In this document: piece by piece, positions 1 to 13,305 of the stretch
How positions within the stretch are numbered: the first letter of the stretch is position 1
How the letters are laid out: the number at the start of each line of letters is the position of its first letter
Assembly: GCA_025642065.1 (NCBI GenBank)
Contig: JAODUP010000931.1
Location: 83,767-147,766 of the forward strand
DNA from: Paralvinella palmiformis
Taxonomy: Eukaryota > Annelida > Polychaeta > Terebellida > Alvinellidae
DNA length: 64,000 nucleotides
Reading direction: 5' to 3'
Made by a program: the position numbers and the translations under genes
Notes under the pieces: generated by a model
Seen by the model: only the letters and a program-made list of their open reading frames with translations
Databases searched by the model: none
Told to the model about the DNA's origin: nothing

Positions 1-422
1 GTTTTCTGTCGTTCTTGAAAATGATAGATTTAAGAAATTAAAAAGACCTTGTATGCAGCGTTTATTCAACTTTGACAGTTATTAGATATTGGAATATTGT
101 ATTCTAACAGGTAGTATCTATTAAAAGATTGTGTTCTGAACGAACCTTCCTAACTTTAATATACAACTGTATGAGATGAATGGCGATACTAATTTGAAAC
201 ATTATTCTGAAATATTAATGTGATTCCATCCAATACGACGCGTTTGTCCAATGTTCTCACCATAGGAGTAGAGAATTTAAGATATTCAATATTTATGGAT
301 TATAAATTTAATGTTATGCATATTATTTCCTATTGGAAACTATCAGATGAGAAGTTTTATCAACTCGCTGATAAATATATATTAAGCTTATGAAGAACTG
401 AACATAATAAACAATGCAATGA

Positions 423-427
<5 letters not shown>

Positions 428-466
<39 letters not shown>
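428..466. repeat. (AT)n microsatellite
   Basis: Alternating AT tract, pure from about 440 and slightly interrupted by TGTATATG on the left. Confidence 0.9.
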
Positions 467-470
<4 letters not shown>

Positions 471-1881
471 GTAACCAAAAAACTTATTAATATATATGTG
501 ATACTGGCAACAGCCAGCTAGGAATTGGAGACTTGACTAAGAAACGAGATTTACTACCTGCAATGCGGGAGAAGGTTAACACAATATAATTATGTTAGAT
601 AAGGGACATAACGACCTTTGGAATAATAATATCAGTTGTGAATACTTCCTGAAATAGGAAATATCCAGAAAGGGATTCATTTCATTTCGTGGGGAGAACC
701 GGAAGACTAAACTGGACAGGATCTATAACCACTAAGTGGCTATTATGGGCCATTTTCTGTTATAAATCCAATTTGAGCTAAAGTCTTAATTGATATATCT
801 CACTGATGGCAATGAGATAAATGGCCGGCATTCAAATAAAATATTTTATAAAGACTGCCATATATCGAAAATTTGCGGTAAAAATAAGCGGTACAAAGAT
901 ACTTTGTGGCAGTATGACCTTTTATCTTGATAATCTTAGAGCCTTACAGTTAGAGAACAATTGGTTAACACCAATACATTAACTACAGTGCGTGCGTGCG
1001 TATGTGCGTGTGTTCTTCAATATGGTTAATTTTTCGTTTCTTTATCGAGAAACTAAGGTTGATATCTCACAAGCATAGCATAAATACCTTTCTAATTCAA
1101 TCCAACGCGTATCTGTGCCAACTTTGCACGGTTTGATGCCATGAATATCTTAAGAGTTATAACTACATTAATGTTTACTCTGAGTTTAATTTAATAATTT
1201 TGAAAGAACCCCTAAGATTATCTAAGTAATTATAAGCAGTAGTGTACTAAGCCTAATTCCCATTGAAAGTCATGGACATCTCATTGATTTCAAGTTTTTA
1301 TTACGATGACATAAAGAATAGAAGCTTATCCCTTACTGTATTAAGACATATATACTATGGGTTGTAAATGGTATTATTGTGCCTTTAATGTAATAAATAC
1401 ATAAGATGATGGATGATAAAGGGTGTTTACTGAATTTCGATTCTTCATAGAGTATGTTGTTTCTAGAATTGTCTCAAGATAACTTTTTTTTCCAGTGAAT
1501 GCAATACTTAAATGCAATTATGACACATTAATCCTATAGTGAGGGCCTCTAACATACTTGCTTGGAGTAGAATTATGATATGTCACAATATATTATCCAT
1601 TTTGCCTATTCGTACCATCTTTTCAAAATAATTTGTTTTATAGTTTTTCAATAATGTTACCTTCTAATAGTTATCACCATAGCATCATCGTTAACTCGTA
1701 AATTAAGTTTGAATTGGAATTATGGAAACACAAACTGACACCACGCTTAGCGTGTCCTTCTAATTTGTATTTATATTATTACGTGAGCTGATGTTTCAGT
1801 AATAAGTCATGGTTGTGAAGCACGTTTTAGTGATATATTTAGTTTTAGTAATTCATAGGACCATTAACCAGAAAATAGTTA

Positions 1882-1965
1882 TTACACACGCATGCACACA
1901 CGTACGCACACATACGCACGCACGCACTGCTGCATGCACATACACACACACACACACACACATAT
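1882..1965. repeat. Imperfect (CA)n microsatellite
   Basis: CA-rich alternating purine-pyrimidine tract interrupted by CG and TG dinucleotides (ACGCATGCAC, CGTACGCAC). It is pure CA only near 1942-1961. Confidence 0.85.
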
Positions 1966-1979
1966 ACGAAAGCTAAACA

Positions 1980-3120
1980 AATAGCTCACTGACACATATA
2001 GGAGATATAATTTTAATTCCGAGGACGTCTTCATTTGAGCTATTCTTCATGTAGATTGAATTGTCATAGAACGATTCATTTTAGCCAATACCACGTGATA
2101 AGAGAAAGTATACATACAAATAATCAATTAGGTAAATAATTCTAATTTTAATTAATAGTATTAATAGATCATCGACCGAACAATAAAATATCCCGATATT
2201 TTGTTATCTTATTTTATGCCAATAATTATACTTGAATGGCTTCATTAAACACATTACAGAAATGCCTCTTCTTAAAGGATGACAATAAATCAGATTAGAA
2301 CAGAATAATCGAGGAGACTAATTACACTTGGAATAGATATATATATTACACAGACACAAAAAGGTTTTGTGCAAAGGCAATTTATTTACTTTTTTCAATA
2401 CAGAAAGGAAATAATAGCTTCTATCTTTTGAACGCCAAAAATGTATATCACACAAAATTATTGTCTTTTAATCTTTTCCATATAAATTAAAGTTGATTAA
2501 TGCTTTCCCGTTTTTATAAAATATTTATAATCGATGCTATCTCTTCCTTCAAGATGACGGTTCCTTTGAAGTATAGCCAAACAATATTTTTTCATTTTTA
2601 TTTCATTAATGCTGGCACGTTGTATAGCAAATTGAATATCTTAGTGGCCAGCAGCACACACCAAACAAAAAGACAAAGGCATGAACCAGGCAAAAATTGT
2701 ATCAAAAGAATAAGTTTATTGCAAATACTTTCCCCACAAAATATTTAGAAAGGGGTAATTGATATTTTTGAGAACCCAAAAATGACAACTATTTAATTTA
2801 CAATTTCGAGTTTATTAAGTTGGTAATAACTGGATGTAATTAATTGATGGTCTAACAACAGGTCGGCAATGATGCATTCTCAACACTTTGACGAACGGTT
2901 AACTTGAGAAACAATCAAAGAACCTAAACGCTACACTTTTCAAGGCTTTGAAGACACTCGCTCACTTATATCAAAGTACAGCATTAATGCGCTAATTAAT
3001 ATTAGAGGGCTCAATGCGAATATATCACAATCGTTAACATTTATAGCTTTCTACTTTCAACTTCCGTTTTTGGCATTTTAAAATATTACTTCGCTATATT
3101 TGATTATTTTGTATTAGAAA
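1980..3120 (+). repeat. Dispersed duplication P, copy 1
   Basis: Matches 26935-27890 in the same orientation, in the same order of blocks. Shared landmarks are 'TTTAATCTTTTCCATA' followed by an 'AAAGTTG.TTAATGCTTTCC' run, then 'TTCCTTCAAGATGAC.GTTCC', and near the right end 'ATATCACAATCGTTA'. Similarity is patchy with many small gaps, so the duplication is old. No coding domain is recognised in it; short open frames here are not conserved between the two copies. It could be an old non-autonomous transposon or a piece of a larger segmental duplication. Confidence 0.6.
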
Positions 3121-3519
3121 GACGAGTATCAAGAACAAGTAGGAAAACATGGTGGTCATGGGCCGAAGTTGGACACCCAACTTACCAGCAGTTAACACCT
3201 TATCAATCATAACTAGTTGCTCTGCTTCTCTGAGGAATCTGATATCTGATGTGTGGCAGCTGCTTTTAACCTCTTTCCAGGAAATAAATAAAACGATAAT
3301 GAAATTACCACAAATGTTAATATTAACATCTTTTTTCTTTAACATGTATTTATTAAAGTTAGCGGTTTATAATGTGCTTAGTTATTAAAGCCAGCTTATG
3401 TTACCTTCATACACAATTGAGAATTTTAATTAGATATCAGTTTAAAAAAGTTATCATATTGATCAATGGTGCGTTTTTTAAAACTAATATATTAAGAATT
3501 AAATTTTTATGTTTCATGT

Positions 3520-3785
3520 TTACAAATGTTATAGTTATATGTGGTATATGTCTATATATAAAATGAAGTGAAATATTTAACCATTATAATTACTATGATT
3601 GACGAGTAGCTATTTCCATTTAACCTCGGGGTTTGGTTTCGGGTGGTACATGTAGTCGAGGGCTCCTCCCCCGGGACATGAGATGATGATGAGGCCGAAG
3701 CATTTTGTTTTGGCGGATGAAATATATATCAGGCACACCTACTGCCGAACTGCACCTAATTTATAACTGCTCAGTTACTGAACAA
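3520..3785 (+). repeat. Dispersed repeat Q, copy 1
   Basis: One of three same-strand copies (others at 8125-8352 and 14480-14815). Shared landmarks are 'TATAAAATGAAGTGAAATATT', a 'GGGTTTGGTTTCGGGTGGTAC' core, 'GGGACATGAGATGATGA' and 'GGCGGATGAAAT.TATAT'. This copy has the most GC-rich core (CTCCTCCCCCGGGACATGAG). At 3534-3560 it has a short mixed TA/TG stretch that corresponds to a long microsatellite in the third copy. I see no open frame or terminal repeat that would name the family. Confidence 0.6.
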
Positions 3786-4059
3786 TTGTTACTTGTGTTG
3801 GTAAACATATTACTAATTGAATTAAGTCGATGGTGAGAATGTAATCTATGCGCAAACTATTCAGAAATGATTTAAATGATTCGGAGTTGGAAACATTGTA
3901 AAATAGTTAACAACAATATGACCATTCTCCTAACTGACATCAGGGCCTTTTGGTGTATTTGGAGAAACCTAAATTCATCTTAACTGCATGATATCTATTG
4001 TCAGCGAGTGTTGAATGAATTATCGGAAACATGCAACTTTAAAGTTTTTTGACTGACGT

Positions 4060-4170
4060 ATTTCCATTAGTTTAGCAAATACAAAGCTAAATCCAGAAAT
4101 CTCGCACTCACCTTTGGCGCGTATTTGATTATTATAACTGAATATCTGTTTTCTTATTGTCACACTATAG
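4060..4170 (+). repeat. Downstream part of repeat Q (copy 1)
   Basis: Resembles 15305-15420, which lies at a similar distance downstream of the third Q copy. Shared blocks are TTTAGCAAA, CTCGC.CTCACC/CTTTTGG and a 'TATTTGA..ATT...ACTGAA' run. This suggests that the duplicated unit is at least 700 bp long. Confidence 0.45.
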
Positions 4171-4721
4171 CATAAATATTTGAAGCAATGCTGATGATAG
4201 ATAATACTGATGATAGATATTTATTTATTACATTTCAAAATTAATTGAACGGGATTAATATTCTATAAATCATACTGACAGATACATACATATATAGGCA
4301 AAGATGTCAAAGTTTTTAATTGAATGTACAATATTGTTTTAATGAAGTTGGTTTAATGTTTTTAATTATTAAATTAAAATTAAATACAGAGCAGATACGT
4401 TAGATAAATGCTTTAACACTCGTGGAAATTAATGCACGACTTGGGAAAAGGTTTCTTGATATATGGATATTAACAGCGATATCCTTTAAAATATAGCCTC
4501 ATTATCATATATCAAAATACGAAACATGTCCGTCTAATCTGGTTTTGTGAGATAATTTACCTGTTTGGAATGATTTATTACATGTTTTATCGTAAGTCTA
4601 AAAAAGATACACCTTGACCCACTAGATTCAGTTCTTGGGATGGATACTTACCCATCATTCAGCCAACTGGTTAGAGTTGATAAGTACAAAATGTTACTCT
4701 TGTATGGCATTTTCGTGAATA

Positions 4722-5062
4722 TAAATAAATGCCCAAGCATAATAAGGTAATATGAAAGATAAAACACTATTTGGACATAGCGTGGGTGGGATTTAAATCC
4801 GGATGTTAGAGGTATCTGACCAATGACCCTCTTAATTAGCCTTTGGGGACACACTAACTGTGTAGAGTATTACTGTATTTGACCAGGACATATATTATGG
4901 CAGTAGTGTGATTCTAAGCGTGACTATCGGATCGCTAACCAAATATTCTAATGGCATTGCTGATATACATGCTATCGGCTGAGAGTATGGAGATATGGAT
5001 TTTATCGAAAGGTCGACAGTCACAGCTTTTGTACTTATTACCTTGACATTGATGAACCACTT
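4722..5062 (-). repeat. Repeat S copy 1, possible tRNA-derived SINE (minus strand)
   Basis: The reverse complement matches 20313-20643 closely, including the 20-mer ACTGCCATAATATATGTCCT and 'GGTCAAATACA.TAA.ACTCTACACAGTTAGTGTGT'-type blocks. In the minus orientation there is an A-box-like AGGCTAATTAAGAGG near 4830-4845 and a B-box-like GGATTTAAATCCC near 4789-4802, about the tRNA spacing. That fits a decayed tRNA-derived SINE, but no tail or target-site duplication could be defined, so it may instead be an inverted segmental duplication. Confidence 0.5.
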
Positions 5063-5104
5063 GGCCAATTTATTTTTCACCGATCTAGCAAGCTTGAACA
5101 AATA

Positions 5105-6548
<1,444 letters not shown>

Positions 6549-6754
6549 GGGGTTTTTGTGTGATTGTCTCTGTAGGTCCTTTCTGACATGTAACTCACTT
6601 TTAATAATAATATGTCTTACTAATTATAATGCAATTATTGGTTAACAAAGAAAAAAAACCCGCCTTTCTCACTTATCTAAGTAAATTCACTTAATTGATT
6701 TATTCTAGAATATAGTTAACCCGTAAATAATATGTCGAATCATCATTAATTTAA

Positions 6755-7068
6755 AATAATAATAATAATATGTGATATTTATATAACACCCTATTCAGCT
6801 AGAAGCTGCTCTAAGGCGCTTACAATATTATTTACAATATTATCATCCCTGACACAGACCTATTTCCACCCAGCACATATCTCAACTCCCATGATAGGGG
6901 CTAAGCGTTACTCAAACACATAGCCATCGCATCCTGTCAGGTACTCATTTTTTTATGGATGAGTGAACCAGTCGCCACATGACGGCATTGCAGCTCACGA
7001 AGCCTCGAACACGCGACCTTTCGGCTACGAGTCCTATGCTCTAACTAACCGCGCTATCACGGCTCGAC
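6755..7068 (-). mobile_element. tRNA-derived SINE, family 1, copy A
   Basis: Minus-strand SINE. The head at 7068-7001 folds like a tRNA: A box TAGCGCGGTTAGTTAGAG (7040-7057) and B box GGTCGCGTGTTCGAGGCT (7001-7018). The anticodon-loop position reads ACTCGTAG, which would be a Thr(CGT)-like ancestor, but that is tentative. The body carries 'GACTGGTTCACTCATCC' and a GATGCGATGGCTATGTG block shared with copies B (9387-9700) and C (19372-19715). The 3' end reads GCGCCTTAGAGCAGCTTC, then TATATAAATATCACAT, then (ATT)n. This tail resembles the 3' end of the L2/CR1-like LINE in this window. No target-site duplication was identified because the tail is a simple repeat. Confidence 0.8.
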
Positions 7069-7144
7069 ATCACTCTGGCGGTATTGTCTCTATTAAATCT
7101 TTGGCCGTCTTATAAACGTAGAGTTCAATAATGTTATTTACCTG

Positions 7145-7260
7145 CAAAGACGCTGTAAATAACCGAATGAATTACATACGTCATTAAAATAGATGGTTAT
7201 TCCGACAGCTTTTAACTATTTTCAGATTTGAATTACGCGATACATTATAGCACGATCCTG
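7145..7260 (+). repeat. Dispersed repeat block shared with 14965-15090
   Basis: Shares 'CGCTGTA.ATAACCG.AT' followed by 'ATTAC.TAC' and 'TTATCCGACAG.TTT' with 14965-15090 on the same strand. It lies about 0.9 kb upstream of repeat Q copy 2, while the match lies just downstream of Q copy 3, so the order of units differs between copies. Confidence 0.45.
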
Positions 7261-7430
7261 TTTTGTTCACGGTTTTGGTAGTCTCTTTCTCCAGCCGGTA
7301 GCGCACTCTGCCCCAAATCCTTAGATTCATTGCTACGTGCCGTTTTGGTATTGTCAAAAGTGAATAGAGAAGTAGAAGGAAGTAAGTAGAAGAACATAAG
7401 ATATTGCGATTATAGACACGTATCAAACCT

Positions 7431-7431
<1 letters not shown>

Positions 7432-7492
<61 letters not shown>
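7432..7492. repeat. (CT)n microsatellite
   Basis: About 30 pure CT units; a polypurine-polypyrimidine tract. Confidence 0.95.
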
Positions 7493-7495
<3 letters not shown>

Positions 7496-8120
7496 ATCTG
7501 TTTACCTTACATTGTTTGTGGTCATATAAAAGTGGTCTCCTTCTATTAGGTTATTATCTATTTTATACTACGAGTGATGAAGTGATGCGTATATACCATA
7601 TCATATATTTGGTAAGAGAATTTGCGGCGGAAAATATGAAATGAAACAATAAATCTGGTTAAGTTTTATATGGAAACCTGGAATAATGATGGATTGGCCG
7701 AAATTACTTCGTCGTTAATGTTTATCTCTAAACAATCACAACCTTGTCAATAATTGATACGGAGGCTGTCTCCTTCTACTGGAATGTTGATGTGAGACAT
7801 TATCAAAGTATCTAAAGTTTTGTCGTTTTGGTTTAATATCGCAAGAGTGCAACATTATTAGTTGGAATGTCGGAAGGGATAAACTAAAGCCTTTTATATA
7901 AGGCAAAAAACAAACAGCATATCATGTCTAGACTGGGATCATAAAAATGTCAAAACTTTGGTTCTTCTTAATTAAGAAGGTAAATAAACGAAGTTCTTCA
8001 TAATAATTCTAACAAGGGAAGAACAAACTCACACTATTTAATCCGGATACAAACACAATAATTTAAGAATAGTACACTATTTTATTAATTAACGATAAAG
8101 CAAGAGCATATCAATATTTC
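7493..8120. other. Anonymous AT-rich DNA
   Basis: I see no gene, domain or named repeat in this stretch. Confidence 0.55.
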
Positions 8121-8124
8121 TGAT

Positions 8125-8352
8125 GTTTAAAAAGGTTATATTTATATGTGGTATATGTCAAGATATAAAGTGAAGTGAAATATTGAGCAGTTGTAATTTC
8201 TATGATGTGATGTGATGTGACGGGTAGGTATTTCCATTTAGCCTGGGGTTTGGTTTCAGGTGGTACAAGTAGTCGAGTGGCTCTTCACTTGGGACATGAG
8301 ATGATGAAGAAGTTTTTTTGGGCGGATGAAATATATATCAGACACACCTATT
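8125..8352 (+). repeat. Dispersed repeat Q, copy 2
   Basis: Same-strand copy of 3520-3785, with ATATAAAGTGAAGTGAAATA, then GGGGTTTGGTTTCAGGTGGT, then GGGACATGAGATGATGA and GGCGGATGAAATATATATCA. A local ATGTGATGTGATGTGA triplication at about 8203-8220 is specific to this copy. Repeat R starts within about 20 bp of its right end. Confidence 0.6.
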
Positions 8353-8369
8353 GCCTAAAACCATCTTCT

Positions 8370-9260
8370 TAGACATATATGTTACAGTTAAGCGAAAATT
8401 AATTAGATTTAGATCTACAACCTACAGTAGAAGAACATCTTTTCAACAAATTAAGAATAACATTAATCTTGTTGAGTTAATCTCGTGGTTTGGATATAAC
8501 TGCTTACAGATGAAGATGCCATGTTTTAGACGAAACTAAAAAAAAATAAGTACCTTATACACTTTGTTACACCAATAGAATGGTTATAGAATGGCTCCTT
8601 AATGGACGTAATTTGATAATCCTTCGTTTATTATTCTAGTTTTAATACGAGAAAAGTTTACTCAATTTCGAAATATATATGCTTCTTCACCTTTCATGGA
8701 TCTATTCAATCCTTCAATTATCTGCCCATTTTTTGTAACGTATACAAATTTCAGCTAACATTGCTAATATTAGATAGTGAAGTGATAAACAAAATTAAAA
8801 GAGTAAATGCTTAGGGCTTTATTGGTGATTTCCAGCAAGCCTGCCCTTAATGTGAACAAAATCAATTACTTTTAGGAATGGTATAATTTTATCTTTAGCA
8901 TCTTAGCATTATTTCAGTTTATGAACGTCTGTTTATATTTTAAAGATTCACGTAATTGTTCATTGTTGAAATCCAATATTTAATGACGATCCTCTTGCTT
9001 CTACCATTCGTTTAACATTGGACTGTAGTTAGTTGGCACATACACGCCCTGACGCCGTTAGATGTCAGGATGGATTGCTCAAATCAGTATAACTGAAAAC
9101 AACCTCATGCGACATAGCAGTATTTTCTGTTGAGAGAAGAGATTCGATACTTACACCATATTCTAGGCACTCAACCTATTTTAGAAACCCTGAAGAATTT
9201 ATTTGGCTGACGCATGACGATGTTCATGTTTTGTCTTCATGTAATATTCCCATTTTACAT
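8370..9260 (+). repeat. Dispersed duplication R, copy 1
   Basis: Matches 16735-16835 (its first 120 bp) and 18315-19085 (the rest) on the same strand. Landmarks are TTAATCTTGTTGAGTT, 'CCTTAATGG.CGTAATTTG', 'CTTTC.TGGATCTATT.A', GTGAACAAAATCAAT, a 'CGTTAG.TGTC.GGA' block and TGACGCATGAC. The second copy is split by about 1.5 kb of extra DNA at 16836-18314. Both copies are followed by a SINE family 1 insertion (9387 and 19372). No coding domain is recognised. Confidence 0.6.
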
Positions 9261-9386
9261 GCAATGAGCAATATTTAGTGCCCATGTGTGTCAACATGGG
9301 AATTTTATCGGAGTTACCTTGATAATAAGAAAGAACCTGATGGACAATGAAATAATATTAGGAACTTTAATCAGTCAAATAACTCA

Positions 9387-9700
9387 TACTACTACTACTA
9401 CTACTAATAATAATAATAATAATACGTGGTATTTATAAAGCACCTTATCTAGCTATATAGTAAAATTATCACTGACTTAGAAATGTCACAATTCAGCACA
9501 CATCTCAACTCCCAAGGAGGCATACACGGCATGCTCCCATTACAGGTGCAAAGCGTTACTCAAACATAGAGCAGTCCTGACAGGTTTTCATTTCTGGCTG
9601 AGTGAACCAGTCTCCACATGACAGCATTGCAGCTCTTGAGCCTCGAACCTACGACCCTTCGATTACGAGTCCTACACTCTAACTAACTGCACATCACAAA
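9387..9700 (-). mobile_element. tRNA-derived SINE, family 1, copy B
   Basis: Minus-strand copy of the family described at 6755-7068. The head is at the right end (A-box region near 9680-9692, B box near 9639-9657). The tail is at the left end and expanded as (ACT)n(AAT)n at 9387-9423. The part of the body just inside the tail (TAGCTATATAGTAAAATTA) has diverged or suffered a small deletion relative to copies A and C. Confidence 0.75.
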
Positions 9701-9835
9701 TTCCCAACTATAAATGCAAGCAGCAAAAGACGGGTTTCATAATGAAAGATATTGTAAAAGTTTAACTTTAGCTGATCATGCATTTCGTAAAGAACATATA
9801 AAAGATGATAGTGTTAAACACTTTTTGTGGTAATT

Positions 9836-11420
9836 GCATCATTGTGTTTTTTCCTCCAATCAGTCCTTCAGGTTGGCCCACGGCCAATATGCATTGTCGT
9901 GGGCACGCTACCGTGGGCAATGGAGTTGTCTCGCTGTGCGGAGGGGTCCGAGTCTTGCCTGCTTGAGGTCGGCACGTATTGTTCCCAGCAGGTTTGTGCA
10001 GTTCCTTCCTAGTCGGGGTTTGTAGGCTTGTGAGCCAATAACCGCGAAGTCTAATGCCCTCTGAGCGGGCGCGTCAGGATCCAGGCGTAGGACATAGGCT
10101 AACATTGGCCATCTTTGCTTTGCGACCTTGGAGGAGAGGGGTTATTCATTGCACAGATTGTGAAGTGCCTGGTTGGTGATAAGGCTTTTTGGCCAGCAGT
10201 GACTTGTGATTATACGAGGTGTCTGCAGTGGATTGCATCCAGCTTGTTAAGCATGGCTTTCGGTATTTCCCATCTATCGCAATTATAGAGCATGATTGAT
10301 ACATTGCCTTGTATGCAGTGGGCTGTGATGTATGTAGCGACACAGTAAGGAACCTAGGGTGTTTTTGGTCTTGCGCCAGCTATTATTGCCTTGTCATCCG
10401 AATCTGTCTCTGTGGTATATATGACTAAACTCTGTCTTCGTCTCGTTCAAGAACAGATTGTGGGATTTCAGTTTCTCTGCTGTTACAGACTGGATATGGT
10501 CCAGTGGTTTCTTCTCGTCACCCAGGAAGTCAACATCGTCTGCGTATTCCATTTCTAGTGGCAGACCTAGGCTGGAGACTGGTGGTTGGAAACCGGTTAG
10601 AGCTTTCTCGGAAGGATCAGAGTGGAGCAGCGAAGCAGCATGTTCACGACATATCAATGCCGATCTTGTGAAAGTCCCATTTCCTTGTCACCACCACTGA
10701 GATCAACATATATTGTGCCCATACAATATCTGTGCAGCTGCTGCCTCTTTTGAAACCACTTTGGTAGGGTGCGGCGTAGAGTAATGATAGATAATATGTT
10801 TCTTATACTGTTCAGCAGGAATATCGGTTGGAGGCTGGTTGGTGGACCGGGGGATTTATTTGGCTTGGTCAAGTGTTCATTCTCCTAGTGTCTCTATGGG
10901 CACGTGGTATTGAAACGATTGAGTTGATGATTTTGGCCAGTGGGCGGGAGACAATATGTTTTGAGTGCTTATAGGAGCTCGCTGTTGCTGCCGTTTAGAC
11001 TCGCGGCACCACCATTTTGGAGTGCGGTGATGGCGGTCTTAACTTCCTCCTCCGTCATATGGGTGTGGAGGGGCTATTGGGTGCCCTCAAACCGCTGCAG
11101 CGGTTCGTCCAGTTGGCTGGAACCCGTCTTTGATCGCTCTTGCTTTGCCTTTGTTCGTTCCCATGAGGTTGCCATCTGTGTCTTGGACAATGATGGGCGG
11201 GGCGGGTTTCTTTGAGCGGAGCTGCTTTGCTGCACTAAACATCTTACAACACTCATCGGCTGAGGTGATTTGGTCTGCCTCTTCCACTGCAACTTCCTTC
11301 AACCTTTTGGATATGAGGCACAAAATGTTGTTGCACTCCTTCCGAAGGGCAGTGGCGGTCTTTACTTTTGCCGTGTTGGTAGATCTTAAGCCTCAGTGCC
11401 TTTTGTTGTTCTGACAGCTT
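9836..11420 (-). pseudogene. LINE reverse transcriptase and C-terminal region, pseudogene
   Basis: The reverse transcriptase motif block 5 reads EYADDVDFLG, with YADD at 10535-10546, so the catalytic aspartates are kept. Upstream, NKSPGPPTSLQP near 10855 corresponds to the usual KSPGPD motif. Between 10650 and 10400 the frame shifts more than once. The C-terminal part (10105-9908) reads YVLRLDPDAPAQRALDFAV and then an IRADLKQARLG block, which is typical of the region after the RT in such elements. The N-terminal RT portion (11400-10900) is recognisable only in short pieces. Confidence 0.75.
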
Positions 11421-11550
11421 GGTGACTGTGGGATCTGCCGTATATTATGTACTGTTCCATCTGTTGAGCTCTCCGACCGTGTTTGCTGCTGAAGTCTTCA
11501 TATATTCCAGCAAGTGCTTCATTTTGGGTCCTAGCTCAGGCGGTGTTTGG

Positions 11551-12405
11551 TCAGTCTGTTATGCAGTTGTTCCTGGTTGACTGGTACTGAAGGGTCTTTA
11601 CAGAGCTTGTCAATGTCAGTGCGTGGCTTGGCATTGGGTGAAGTCTGTCCATCCTGATCCGTGTGATAACGGGTTTGTGGTCAGAGTTCAAGTCAGTGGC
11701 TCCATAAGAGCGCGAGTCTTTGGGTATTGCGATAGCATTCTTCTGGCATAATGCATAGTCAATCTGGTTGAATACTGCCTTGGTGACATTGGAGCTTTCA
11801 GCGATATGGCCTATCCATGTTATTCGGTGTATATATGGGTGTTTGGAGGCGGAGTTGCTAGCAAAGAGGCCGTTGGTTGATAGGAAGTCGAGAAGTGTAG
11901 CACCATTTGAGTTGTGTGTCCATGCCGTATGAGCCCATACTCGAATGAGCGCCATCCTCAGGATCTTCGGGGGTGAGCTTTCCAAGCTTGGAATTGAAAT
12001 CACCACAAAGGAAGATCTTCTATCTAACAGGGATGCTTATAACGGAAGTTAGTTCTGCATAGAAGTTGTCCAAGAGGGTTGGGTCTTCTGCTGCGGGTGA
12101 AATCGAATGTGGAGACCCGATCACTTATGTACTTGTATGAATTGATGTGGTTGGGAAGTGTTGGGCTTATGACAAAGCCTAGATCTCGGTAGGATGATTC
12201 CTTCTGTTCCACGAGTACTAGCTTGTGTCCCAATTGAAGTGTATGTTCCCATTTATCTTTTGTTTTTGTCTCTTAGATGGACACACTGCCAATGTTGTAG
12301 TATTCGCATTCTGAGCCTAGTATCTCTCTTTGTGATGAGGCGGACAAGCTGCGGATGTTCCATGTACCAATGGCAAACTTCCAGTTTGGAGGCTTTGCAC
12401 TGATG
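11551..12405 (-). pseudogene. LINE endonuclease (APE-like) pseudogene
   Basis: In its intact form this enzyme nicks the target DNA for target-primed reverse transcription. Visible motifs on the minus strand are GTWNIRSL near 12360, a CGDFNSKLG metal-site motif at 11979-12014, a NQIDYAL block near 11760 and a terminal SDHKPV at about 11668-11685. The Asp-His of that last motif is retained. The GDFN motif and the LLDF..NGLFAS segment are in different frames, with a break near 11915. An in-frame stop also lies just before the metal-site motif. The start cannot be fixed; I take the first conserved block. Confidence 0.8.
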
Positions 12406-12586
12406 TGTCTGGCATATGGTTAAGGATTTACATGAAGGGTAGACATAGTTACAGAGGGCCTAGGGTTAATCCTTTTACCACTCAAAGCATATGTTAATAT
12501 CAGAGCGGAAACCTGACAGCGATTAGTTTCACAGATTTGCTGTTGCTTACAGCGAAGGCCGAATGATTGCTCATATAAGGCTACTG

Positions 12587-12588
<2 letters not shown>

Positions 12589-12639
<51 letters not shown>

Positions 12640-12668
12640 ACAAACAAACAAACACACTTACATACATA

Positions 12669-12710
<42 letters not shown>

Positions 12711-12721
12711 CACACACACAC
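12589..12721. repeat. (AT)n then (CA)n compound microsatellite
   Basis: Pure AT at 12589-12637, a short AAACAAACAAACACAC bridge, then CA to about 12721. The polarity is opposite to the AT-GT tracts elsewhere in the window. Confidence 0.95.
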
Positions 12722-13140
12722 ATAAAATATGTAAAAATAGTTCTGTTTCATTCAGACATGGAGCATATGTGTTCCCAGTCTCTGATTGGATGATGAAAAC
12801 CAACAATTAATTTAATCTTGTATTTCCACATCCTCCTTCATGATTTTACATAAATAAATATGTTGCGTGCCAGACAATGACTGAAGATAGATACTCAGTT
12901 TGCAAATACATTTCCGTGAGCTTTTCTTAGGGCATCCTTGTTTTTCAACCACGTTAACAGTCTGATAAACGGAACATCACATTCTTTAGCAATTTGAGTC
13001 TTAGCTTTCAACTTTATGTCAACTTCGTCAAGAAATTGCAACTTTTTGTCAAGAGATATTGTTTTACGTTTGCTGCCATTGTGATATTTGATTACTGATT
13101 CTTTGCTATGTATTTCGGTGGGAAATACCCAGACTCTCTC
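12722..13140. other. Anonymous stretch, no gene seen
   Basis: No recognised domain or repeat. Short frames only. Confidence 0.5.
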
Positions 13141-13305
13141 TTATTCAGCACAGCCTCTATTTTGGAATGGTTGAGAATAGCTCCTCTCCCACCACTTACA
13201 GGGGGAGGAGTACGGAAAGATGGAGCCAAAATACCCCGAGGGTGGTCACTGCCAGATTGTTTTACGTCTTCAGGGGGTCTTTAACATCCCCATTTATTTT
13301 AATAC
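13141..13305 (-). mobile_element. Partial SINE, family 2 (3' half, minus strand)
   Basis: The reverse complement matches 24165-24315 of the complete SINE at 23997-24361, with shared blocks GGCAGTGACCACCCTC, 'GGCTCCATCTTTCCGTACT' and 'GTGCTGA.TAAG'. The tRNA-like head is missing, as expected for a 5'-truncated retroinsertion. There is no obvious target-site duplication. Confidence 0.8.

Larger units (their letters stand above)
1..1974. other. Anonymous AT-rich DNA, no gene seen
   Basis: Every frame is closed by frequent stops and I recognise no protein domain, tRNA or transposon end. The stretch contains two microsatellites (listed separately) and otherwise looks like neutral intergenic or intronic DNA. 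Confidence 0.6.
9825..12415 (-). mobile_element. APE-type LINE, minus strand, degraded but nearly full coding span
   Basis: A block of clearly higher GC than its flanks. Read on the minus strand it gives, in order, an apurinic/apyrimidinic-type endonuclease (12400 to about 11650), a reverse transcriptase (about 10870 to 10400) and a C-terminal region (10150-9836). At about 2.6 kb it is the length expected for a short single-ORF LINE such as RTE, but I could not settle the clade. Frameshifts and stops break the frame at many points, so it is inactive. There is almost no 3' UTR and no clear tail. A search of its conceptual translation against a LINE protein library would assign the clade. Confidence 0.85.

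Noticed and set aside
3094..3388. Opposed open frames of about 80 codons on both strands
   Set aside because: Neither has a recognisable domain and each mirrors the other; nothing supports a gene.
12420..12806. 128-codon minus-strand frame
   Set aside because: Most of it is Cys-Val and Ile-Tyr encoded by the (CA)n and (AT)n tracts; an artefact of simple repeats.
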